Of a stretch of DNA of 64,000 bases, positions 54,613 through 64,000 are shown one piece after another (position 1 is the first letter of the stretch; each line of letters opens with the position of its first letter). Under the pieces are notes generated by a model, which was not told the DNA's origin, did not search any database, and saw only the letters and a program-made list of their open reading frames with translations. The stretch covers positions 58,646,217-58,710,216 of the forward strand of contig CM041298.1 in assembly GCA_023052935.1 (NCBI GenBank), given 5' to 3'. This stretch comes from Piezodorus guildinii. Taxonomy: Eukaryota; Arthropoda; Insecta; Hemiptera; Pentatomidae. A program made the position numbers and the translations under genes.

Positions 54613-54711
54613 ACGTTACTAAAAACAATGCGTTCTGCTGATATTAATATAGTTATGTAGTTATTTCAATATACAAAAAAACAAAACAACATCAAACGGT
54701 ACCTATACAAC

Positions 54712-55000
54712 CCATGGAGGGTCTTGGGTTCAGTGCTTATAAAGATTCGTACTGTTTCCAGGCCAACAACAGTGCAATGAGATGATTAGGCCTTGATATC
54801 GCTCAGACGCCAGGTTTTCCCCCATTTCGGGTACCCACTTTATGAGGCTGGGTGTGCCCCAGGAGGGTCTCCATACCTTAGGGTCGAATCACCGACTGAG
54901 AGTTAACAGGATAAATAATATCCTTCCACTGCCGGAATTTGAACCCAGGACCCCGAGAACAGTAGCTAGTGCTCTGTCCACTAGACCACGCCGCTCCATT
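54712..55000 (-). mobile_element. SINE family 2, full copy with tRNA-like head
   Basis: The minus strand begins GGAGCGGCGTGGTCTAGTGG (A box), has CCTGGGTTCAAATTCCGG (B box), then a ~200-bp body ending CCAAGACCCTCCATGGG. The same head occurs at 18388 and the same tail at 17482-17640. Confidence 0.8.
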
Positions 55001-55359
55001 CATTATACCAATATAGTTTATAATTATATTAAATGAAAATAATAATATAATTGATGAAATATTAAAAGAAATTTTCAAAACTATTATTCATTTACTATCA
55101 TTTCTTCGTATATAGAGTTAAAAAGTTTGGCTAGAGTTTATGTTTTGATAATATTATTGAAAATTTATTTTAGGATAATTCAATAAATTGTCCTACTTCT
55201 TCTCCCTATAAAAGTAATATTATAATTAATCTAATACTTCTTTCTTTAAATTAACCATAAAAAAAATCATTTATATTTTAAATGTGAGAATATTATGGCC
55301 GAATACTAGAGACTGTTTAATATGCATAATATTTTTATGAAAATTCTAGAATAGTTCAA

Positions 55360-55438
<79 letters not shown>

Positions 55439-55470
55439 TGTGTGTGTGCAGAGAGAGATAGAGAGAATGA
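55360..55470. repeat. (TA)n-(TG)n-(GA)n microsatellite
   Basis: TA run at about 55362-55395, TG run at about 55395-55448, then a short GA block. Confidence 0.95.
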
Positions 55471-55734
55471 ATGCGGAAATTAAAAACCTTTTTGGAAAGG
55501 CTCAGACCTTTTTATAATTTAAAATGAGCGGGCCTTACATTTACTATTACTTCAGTATCCCTTTGAAAGGTATCTCATGGACATTAATTGGTATTTACAG
55601 TAAGCTAACCATAAAAAAATGTATAGCCTTTTAAAATTTTAACTATTTACTTTGGAATAAAATAAAAATTCTTAAAAGACAGTGCAAAAGTGAATAAAAG
55701 TCTTAAAGTTAAATGACTTTAAGCTTTGTTTGTT

Positions 55735-56022
55735 TATTTATTTAACGTCACTTTATGCTACTATGGCTAATCGGACGATGCTACAGTGGGAGTCCTAAAT
55801 TTTGCCTACCCAGGTTTTATTAGGATAGGGATCTTTAACGAGTACCTGACATCGCACAGGCTCGGGACCACCTTTTAACGTCCCCTCCGAAGGACGGCGT
55901 AACTAAGAATTTTTTACTCCCATTAAAAAAATTCTAGGACCACCTGCGGGTTTGAACCCGTGACCATTAGCATGGGAGGCTGTTACACTAGCCACCCAGC
56001 TACAAGTGATCCCGACTTTAAG
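55735..56022 (-). mobile_element. SINE family 1, complete copy
   Basis: The minus strand begins GGGATCACTTGTAGCTGGGTGG and CTAGTGTAACAGCC (A box), then GGTCACGGGTTCAAACCCGC (B box). A ~210-bp body includes GATGTCAGGTACTCGTTAAAG and CTGTAGCATCGTCCGATTAGC. It ends in AAATAAATAAACAAAC. A tRNA-derived Pol III retroelement, mobilised by LINE machinery in trans. Best reference copy in the window. Confidence 0.85.
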
Positions 56023-57514
56023 CTTTATCTTTTTATAATGGTAACAGAATTTTATTATAATTTAAAAAAAGGGGTTAATTAATTCACTTAAAACTTGATT
56101 TTAATTATTTCTACTTTATAGCCAGGGATCATCTCATTAACTGTTTTAGTTACTGACATACCAATTAAAAGATTTTTTTTTGTTTTATTATTTATTCTTT
56201 CAAAGTACATTAATAACAAGTTTTAGTTGTAAAAGATAATTAAAAATAAAATATAATTAAAATCCTGTTTGTCACGAAAGAAGATAAAATATTATTACTT
56301 ATTAATAAAATAATATTTAGAATTCCTAATTCCTCATCTTAAAACGCCATGATTAAAACAATATTAATACTTTCAAAGAAATAATATTTAAAAAATCTTT
56401 TGGCATCTTTAAGGGCAAATTAAAACTGAAATGAACTTTGAAATAAATAATTAAATATTTGGAAATTATTTTAATGATTATTTATCAAGTAAACATTTGA
56501 AGCAGTCTTTAAATATTAATGTTATTTATAGTAAAATACATTTGGGATTTAGTAAATATTTATAACTGCTAAGTAATGATAAAGAGTAAGAATCACATCT
56601 TTTTCTGAGAGTTTTTTTAAATATTTTTTTATGCAGGACGTTTAACCATATATTTATTGACCAAAAAGTGTTGGATATAACTCGATAAAGTTGTACAACA
56701 GCTCTCGTTTAATCGACCTATTGGAAATATCATTGCAAATATATCTTTGCAAATCTATTGCAAATTACTTTTCTGACAGGTTTCTTGAACATCAAATATT
56801 TAGAATTCATGCTTAGCTTCTAACAAAAAAATTTATCCAACGCTTACCAAGTTTTTAAAACAATAAAATGAAGTTCAGAAGAAAATAAAGGATGCTATGT
56901 TCTTGATACATCGACGAATGCCTTAAATCACGTTAATGACTATTACTCTATATTTTATTTCTTTGTGAGTTTAGATAATTTGAGGAATGATAAAACCTTT
57001 ACGCTGGAACATTTAAAGTTTAGAAAAAGTTGTATTTTGGTTAAATAATACCAACGCTGATTTATTCTAAGTTATTCAAAGATATAAACTTTTTTTTCCT
57101 ATTAGAACTTGGACAATGTAATAAAAACACAATAATGTTATTTTAGATTTTATTTTAATCAAAAGATCACAGGAACTTATTCCGATTTTCTATGATATCA
57201 TGAGATTTGAACTAAGTATGAAATAAAAGGTTGTTGTACTATTTTTCTAGTATACATTTGTCACTATATAAGTTTTTTTTTTTTTTTTTTTTTAAGAAGT
57301 GTAATGGCACAGCTATAATAAAGGCTAAAAGGAACGTGTTATTTAGCGAATCTTTTAAAGCATTTTTTCCACTTCTTAGTCTGTTATGAAAAGGAAAACG
57401 CCAATTCTTTTTTTTTTTTTTTCTTTAATATCTGAAATATTAGAAGGATTATTACGATTTTTATGCAAGGAAGCTAACTTAAAAAGGATGGAAACAAAAA
57501 AAACATGAAGTGCG
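56023..57514. other. Gene-free AT-rich stretch
   Basis: No supported ORF or repeat. Confidence 0.5.
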
Positions 57515-59205
57515 GTTAACACACGACTTTCACTTACCTCCACTGTTAAATCAATTTAAAATGATTAAATATACTTCAATTTGAATTTTTTTTATATCTT
57601 TATTTACACCTGTCTGAATATGTCTGACAATCAGCAAATATGTTGGACAAAAGTAAGATCAGACATGGTAGGCATGGGAATGTAAAGTGCCCAGCAGCAC
57701 CCCTTCCAAGGCTTTAATCTAGCTGAGGAGGTCCCTCATCCAGCTTCGTTTTAGCCTTCTTCTGACCGGCATTTTAGCTACTGACATGTCGTTAATCAGT
57801 CTATTGTCGTGTCCGTTAAGTTTAATGTGAAAACAAGAATAGAGTGTTCGTATATGTTGGTCTACTGTTGGTTGCTGTAAGTCCGTATGTAGGGTTCTGT
57901 TGTTTACGTACCAAGGAGCTGTCGTTATGAGTCTTAAAATTTTGGATTGAAATTATTGCAGTTTTTTATGTGAGTCTTTTTTGCTGAACCAAAAATCTGT
58001 GAAGCGTAAGTCCATATTGGCTTAAGAAGGTATGTGTATGTATTCAGTTTCTGTCTAATTTTTAATTTTGATGATTTTGAAAAAAGAGAGTATAGTACTT
58101 TCAGTCGGTGGTTGAGAGTCTGTTTTTTCATCTTGACATGAAGGCCCCAAGTTCAACCTTCGATCGAGTGTCAGTCCTAGGTAATGAACAGAGTTTGTCT
58201 GAGGAATTTGGTTGTTTTCGATAAAAATGTGAAGTGTTTTTTTTTTTTTTCGTAGTGTGAACGTTGCGTGTTTTGATTTGTCGTGATTTAAACGAATTTT
58301 CCAAAGATTATACCAATTTTGTAGTAGCATTAAGTGATTTTGTTGAGTCAGTGAGGCCAGTATGGGATCGCCGTTTGATGTTAGAGTCAAAAATATTTAA
58401 AGTTGATTTTAATGAAACGTGTATTCATTTTCGTTGAAAACATATGATTAATATTGAATAACATGAAGTTGTTTATCAGTTTTAAGTTTATTCCCTATTC
58501 ATCACTCTATATTACTTTTTACAACTTTGTGTATCAGATTATATTTTTACTAAAACCGTTCTCATTCAAACGGTATATTATAAATATTACTGTTCTTCTT
58601 ATCAAAAATCCGAAAATTACATTGAAAAATAGTTTTGGTCTTTTATCTTTTCCTTGATCATCAAATTCGTCCAACTTGTATATTAAGTCGTCCTTTAACA
58701 ATTTCATAAAGATTATATCGTTAATCTTTTGAAATGTACAGATTCAAAGGTACTTTAGAGGAAGAAAATTAAAAATATCGGCATTTAAGCCTTGTAAAAC
58801 TATTTCAATCAGAGTGAAACCTACATGATATAAAAGCCCATTAAATTTTACATAAATATAGCGAGTTTAATCAAAATCGTTAGAGCGGTTTACGAGAAAA
58901 TCGTAAAAAGGTGAAAAATGTATGGTATAAAGTGGCTCTTCTGAATAGTCGATTTAGATGAAAATGTTGCAGTAACATTTCGAACGAATAGTTGTCTTAA
59001 ATATGAAATTTCAGTATTTTACGACTTATCGTTTTTGCACTATACTTACCACATGCACACAGACCTTTTTATGGGACTTGGTCATTGGACTCAGGGGTCC
59101 TTAAAACGTGTTATTTCCGTCGAAAACTGGAATTAGAAAATTTTCACGATCGCAATACTTTCCCTTACTATATATTTCATATATAAGTAAGTGAAAGTAA
59201 AAATT
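57515..59205 (-). repeat. TIR09 repeat, full-length minus copy interrupted by a Jockey
   Basis: Right end AACACACGACTTTCACTTACCTCC (given as AACACACGAC and TTTCACTTACCTCC) at 57519-57542. It is interrupted at about 57585-58398. It resumes with AATGAAACGTGTATTCATTTTCG (as AATGAAACG, TGTATTCATTTTCG) and runs through TCGGCATTTAAGCCTTGTAAA and CACGATCGCAATACTTTCCC to the left end TAAGTAAGTGAAAGTAAAAA at 59184-59205. Without the insert it is ~0.88 kb. Confidence 0.85.
57588..58395 (-). pseudogene. Jockey family B fragment inserted in TIR09
   Basis: The minus strand carries RT thumb (PQTNSVHYLGLTLDRRLNLG, RQKLNTYTYLLKPIWTYAS) through RRLKRSWMRDLLS and a 3' UTR, frameshifted in places. A 5'-truncated insertion. 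A clean TSD was not identified (TTGAATTTT/TTGATTTTA is only a weak candidate). Confidence 0.8.
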
Positions 59206-59951
59206 AAAAGTTCAACTCTCATAAATATAGACGTGATTTAAACGTAACATAGTAATATATACTACAATCGGGATCTAAAATTTTAGAACGGCGTGCTAAG
59301 ACATATTATAAGACATACGGTATTAAAATAACTATTGTAATAAAACAATAAACTAATAGTAAAGTAAATAAAACAGACATCTTCCACGGTACCTTTAAAC
59401 ACCCTGACTGACTACATCACTAGGAGAGAAATATTGTTCTTGGAAATGTTAAAAACTGTACAATTTATTTAACACTCTATCCCCAACACTAAAGGGATAA
59501 AGCAGAAAAAATATGTAGCAAGTCTCTGCCTTAATAATAAACCTAATAACCGTCAAAGTTAATAAAAAAATAAAATGAAAAAAAAAAACCGGTGAGTTGA
59601 ACAGAAAACTGTTTTAATTAAAAATTTAAAAAGAAATACTTTCTCCCTTCTTCAATAAAGCAAAAAATATCCTTAACAAACGAACTAATCTTATGAATTT
59701 AAAACACACACCCTTTGGGCTTTGAAAAAAAAAAAAAAAACAATCGAGAAAAAAAAAAAAAAAAAAAAAAGTCTATATTTACGAGATAAGTATCTTACAA
59801 TAATTCAGTTAGTAAAATCTTGCGTGCACCGACCCTATGTTAACTAAGCAAGATTTTTCTCCTTTTTTTTACTGATAAAAAAGAGGGGAAAACTGTTTAA
59901 ATTATTTAGCAGATCACCAGTACCAACTAGACTGTGTTTTGCCATTTAGGT
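59206..59951. other. No gene seen
   Basis: AT-rich with long A-runs around 59725-59770. Confidence 0.5.
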
Positions 59952-60838
59952 TTAATATTTTCAATAATGAACCTTTGTAATCGACCAAAGAAAAAAAAAT
60001 TACCCCTCTTCAAAATTACTCTCCTCCCGGAAGATGCGGAGAACCCGAATGACTAATAAAAAAAATCCGTTTGTTCGGCGTCCGCGCCATTTCTCCGAAA
60101 CTACTGGACCAATTTTTTTTTTAAATACACCACAGAAATAGAATGGAATTCAATTATGAACCTGATACTTAGACATTGATATCAGCTGTTAATTTCTGAA
60201 ATGGCGGCCGATTAATGATTTAATTCAATAACTCACTTATTTTTAAAGATAGAGATACAATTCATAAGTGTTTATTAACCAAAAAATCACGAATAATTAT
60301 AAGAAAGAGAAAAATACGCTCATAACCCGTATATACCCTCAGGATTAAGTTATTTTTAAAGATAGATGAAATATTTATTAGTTTTTTAACCAAAAAAATC
60401 GCAAATTATTATTAAGAAAAAGGAAAAAAATTGAAATTGTGTTCATAAATGCGCCCATAACTCAATTTTTTTTAAGATAGTGAAAAATATGTATAGAGTT
60501 TTAGTTTTAGATGAACTCTTACGTTTCACGATGCGTAGAACCCCAATAACGAATTAAAAAAACGGTTCTAATAATAAATAAATAAATACCAACATTATTA
60601 TATAGAGAATTAAATTTCCTAAAAAATGAAGAAAAGAATCATTGAAATTGGTTAAGAAATTACAGAGATATAGCACTTTTAAATTAGCAGTGGTGATAAG
60701 CCATTTTTCTTTCAATTATTTATTGCTTTTCATATTACATAATTGCCTATCTACATAATAAACATTTTTAATGTAACATAATAACATGTAACAATGTTGT
60801 TAGGAAATTATAAACCATTATGTAATAATTTGCAGCCT
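59952..60838 (+). repeat. Repeat R2, fullest copy (~0.9 kb)
   Basis: Left end TTTTCAATAATGAACCTTTG, then TCCGCGCCATTTCTCCGAAAC, ATTGATATCAGCTGTTAAT, several ATAACTCAxTTATTTTTAA/GATAG units, AAATTAGCAGTGGTGATAAGC and CATTTTTCTTTCAATTATTT, ending CCATTATGTAATAATTTGCAGC. No coding capacity. The class is unknown; no terminal inverted repeat was noticed. Confidence 0.6.
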
Positions 60839-61394
60839 TTTTATTATTCCCATGATGTCATTATTCTAGAGCAGATTGAACCCATAAAGCGTACAGTAAA
60901 AAGTACAGTTCTTGGTGAGGATCTCGATTTTATAACGAAAAAAAAAATGAAGAACTTAAAAGTTTTCTTCTCCCTGCCTACTTAGATCTATCTTTCTTTC
61001 TTTAATAGGATATTTTAGTCTCTTACTTATTTATTCATTGGAGATTCTCTTTTTTTTTTTTCTCGATTTTTTCAGTAGATTTGCATTTTATAGAGGTCTA
61101 TAATTCATCTTGATCATACTTTCCACTATATTTACATGATTTTTGATTAGAAATTAAAGGATGGAACAGACCTTCTGTTCTGTATCATTTATTTATTTTA
61201 GTTTGAAAACAATTTATGACAGGGATGCTCCAGAATATGTGAGCTGCTAAATGTAAGGTATTATATATTTTACTAGTTTAAAAAATAACTTTATTACTAA
61301 TAATGCGTTTATGTTTCAACTCTGAGATAAATATTCTGTTTTATACTTCGAACTAAACGACCTGAATAAAAAAAAAAAAATGTGGTTCCCACAC
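60839..61394. other. No gene seen
   Basis: AT-rich. A 63-codon frame spanning its start lies partly in R2 and is not credible. Confidence 0.5.
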
Positions 61395-62262
61395 CTCACG
61401 ACTTTCACCTACCTCCAATGTTAAAATCAATTTAGAAATTTTTAAATACATTTAGAGATAAAAATAAATTGTTACAGAATTAATTAAATTGAATTTAAAT
61501 AGAAACATATGTTTTATTAAATAATCTATTATATTTTTATAAAAAAAAAAATCAGTTAGTTTCAACGGATTTTCATCACTTTCCATTAACTTTTAAAATT
61601 CAGTGAATTAGATAATACTTTTTCTAAAATCTTCAGCTACCCAACGGAATATTCTACGTCCATATTACTATTCTTGTGTTCAATAACAGAAAAATTGCAT
61701 TAAAAAATATCTTTTCACTTTTTTCCTTTACTGCTTATCAAATCCGCTCAACTTCCATATTTAGTTGTCATTTATAAATGCTGACAAGGCGATATGCCTA
61801 ATTTTTTAAATGTACAAAATTAAAGATACTTTAAAGAAAGACAATTTAAAATATCGGCATTTAAGCTCTTTCATACTATTTCAATGAGAATAAAACCTAT
61901 ATTACTTTAAAGCTCATTAAATTTTACACTGATACAGCGAGTTAAATCAAAATCGTTAAAGCCGATTTTAAGAAAATCGTAAAAAGGTGCAAAACGTATG
62001 GTATAAGTACCTCTTCTAGTGAGCCGATTTTGATGAAAACATATGGTAACATCTCGGACGTATAGCTGTGTTGAATATAAAATTGCAGTTTCATATGACT
62101 TTTCGTTTACGCGCGAGAGATACCACATACACACACAGACTTTTTTGCAGGACTCGGGCATTTCGACTCAGAGGACCCTAAAACGTGTATTTCCATCGTT
62201 ACAATTTTAATGATTGTATTACCTTCCCTTACTATATATTTCATATATATAGGTAAGTGAAA
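61395..62262 (-). repeat. TIR09 repeat, full-length minus copy
   Basis: Right end CTCACGACTTTCACCTACCTCC; internal CCCAACGGAATATTCTACG, ATCGGCATTTAAGCTCTTTC and TACCACATACACACACAG; left end TATATAGGTAAGTGAAAGTAA (in parts TATATAGG, TAAGTGAAAGTAA). An 84-codon frame in the element sense (62161-61907) is the longest seen in the family and overlaps the open frame of the copy at 5090, but the two translations align only weakly. Confidence 0.88.
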
Positions 62263-62775
62263 GTAATATATTAAAAACTTTATGAAACGACAAACATGAA
62301 TTGATAATTTAAAATGCTTATAAAATCTTCATCAAAGATATATTCATATCCGTTTTTCCTGCACACCCGTCTAGAGGGTATTAATACTTTTGTGCAGAAT
62401 ACTTATAAAGAAATTTAAAACTACTCTTTCATCTAAGCAATAAAATGAAGGTATAAACATTTAATCCGTTAATATTTACTGAGGCGTGTTGGCCAATACT
62501 TGACTTCTAGGAAGAAAGTTCTCTTTGATGGTTTGTTTGCTTGTGTAAGAGGGACTTTTTATTCATGACTACCCTCTTCTACATATTAAATGCGAATTAC
62601 TCTAAATCAAACATTTGTAACGTAATTTTCAAAATTAAACTATAATTCCATACTCTGTATTTGCAATAAGTAAAACTTGATAGCACATTTTGACTTCATT
62701 TATTTATATATAAAGATTGTTTTTTTAAAAAGGATAAAATTCTTCGAGGAGGATGTATAATTTTGGTCTCTAACC

Positions 62776-62890
62776 TGTACGATGTCAGGTACTCGATAAA
62801 TATTCCAGACCTAATTAAACATTGGCAGCTAAAATTAAGGACTCTCTTTGACCATCGTCGTACAGTGGGCCAAATCACCATTTTAGGTGG
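62776..62890 (+). mobile_element. SINE family 1, 3' fragment
   Basis: GATGTCAGGTACTCGATAAAT, then CCTAATTAAACATTGGCAG and GTCGTACAGTGGGCC, follows the family tail, diverged. Confidence 0.5.
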
Positions 62891-63925
62891 ATAAAAGTGA
62901 AGTCAAAAGTTTGGATTTTTCCAGTGCTTCACCTTTTTATTATTAGTTGGCAAGACCCTTGATACTAATATTTTCCGCCATACCGTGTTTACAAATAAAT
63001 AGTAAATGAGTGAATCATTCCTGTTCACACAAGTTCCTAATAACCGTCATTGGGATTATCTTTATTCGATGGTCATTTATTCTGTTCAAGGTGTATTTAG
63101 AGCAAAGTCTTATTGCTTTTATTTAACAATGGACCTTTCTGAGACAGGTAAGACATTATATTTCTAAACTCGTTATTGAATATACATTGCAATCTCACCT
63201 GTAGAGTTAATTTAGTAATTTGTAAATGTATGCCTCTATTCAATAACGAATAAGTATATCACCCCCAAGTTACTCCAAGGATTAGTTTATATAGTAGTAG
63301 ATTATGTTTCATCAATCCTTCTAGTCTTAAAAGATTACAAAGATTTTTTGCGTTTTGGGTGATACATAAATTTTTCAGACACAACACTCAGAACCAAAAG
63401 TCTTAGAATCTATCATTTCAAGAATTACTATATCATATAAAATACTATTAGCAGGTTTAACTCCGAGCCATTAAGTTCTAGTAAAGATTTTAGGAATTTA
63501 AACGTGAAATATAGAGAGGATTTAGATTTTAGCAAATAAATTTGATGTTTGACCACTCTACGCTCACCAATCGTGTTAAAAAATTAATTAATTTTTATAA
63601 TTTTTTAAAAATATTTTTCCATAATCTGGGACCTCATTGGTTAAATATAGACAAGTTTCAGAATTTTGTTCACCTAAATCGGTCATATTGTCCACAGTGC
63701 GTCGAATCAGCTCAGTGGCACAGACTAACTTTGAAAAAATAAACAAAGTAGTACATGAGATATATATTAAGGAAAAATATTTATATCGCGAACACTGCCA
63801 ATTTCGTGTTATTAACTGAAATACATAATAATAGTCCCTAGGTAAAAGAAATATTTCTGTAGAATCTCTAGCACAAAAAAATAATTAAAATATTATATTG
63901 ATGCCCGATATAATTATGTTACTAG
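62891..63925. other. No gene seen
   Basis: AT-rich. The small + frames near 63542-63819 lack protein-like support. Confidence 0.5.
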
Positions 63926-63931
63926 TATATT

Positions 63932-63942
63932 ACTTTGACCTA

Positions 63943-64000
<58 letters not shown>
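63932..64000 (+). repeat. TIR09 repeat, left end with expanded TA run, cut by window edge
   Basis: ACTTTGACCTACCTATATATA, then a TA run (about 63945-63991) and GAAATAT, the same order as in the copy at 44616. Confidence 0.8.

Noticed and set aside
54920..55000. Possible tRNA gene on the minus strand
   Set aside because: The same head recurs at 18388 with a shared non-tRNA body; SINE.

Overview
This window is AT-rich, intron-bearing eukaryotic DNA dominated by degenerate retroelements, SINE-like repeats and TA microsatellites. The mix fits an arthropod, most likely an insect: Jockey-type LINEs with three-knuckle gags, R1/I-like, CR1/L2-like and RTE-like LINE pieces, a Penelope-like element with a GIY-YIG domain, and a cuticle/secretory-type host gene. 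No bacterial or viral operon is present, and I cannot name the species.

Layout. 1-2.2 kb: 5' part of a Jockey LINE (family A) on the minus strand, with gag and endonuclease intact up to the window edge. 2.3-4.4 kb: a rearranged Penelope-like element (PLE) with a hammerhead-like motif near its 3' end. 5-9.2 kb: a 0.9-kb inverted-terminal-repeat family (called TIR09 here) and LINE tails. 9.4-13.4 kb: an almost complete minus-strand LINE with an RTE/CFDP2-like ORF2 and a gag-like ORF upstream. 13.5-19.7 kb: more TIR09 copies, tRNA-derived SINEs, an R1-like C-terminus and a PLE-end palindrome. 20.0-22.7 kb: a second family A Jockey carrying the RT half and 3' UTR. 23.4-24.8 kb: a 5'-truncated family B Jockey with a 12-bp target-site duplication (TSD). 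26.16-30.69 kb: a full-length family C Jockey bounded by a 13-bp TSD and damaged by only one frameshift and one nonsense codon.

32.3-35.4 kb (minus) holds the one convincing host gene. A 63-nt exon encodes a hydrophobic signal-peptide core. After a 170-bp intron comes one long exon encoding a disordered secreted protein with Tyr-Arg-Lys repeats, three four-Cys modules, a furin-like site and an acidic tail. Its stop looks like a frameshift, because a 62-codon frame continues beyond it. The first, ATG-bearing exon was not found.

36-64 kb is intergenic or intronic: TIR09 copies (one holding two nested insertions with clean TSDs), a second 0.9-kb repeat family (R2 here), SINEs, truncated Jockey A/B pieces and a CR1/L2-like LINE at 47.3-48.2 kb. 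The elements are independent insertions rather than a pathway. The items most worth following are the TIR09 family, the PLE hammerhead-like motif and the secreted Cys-module gene.
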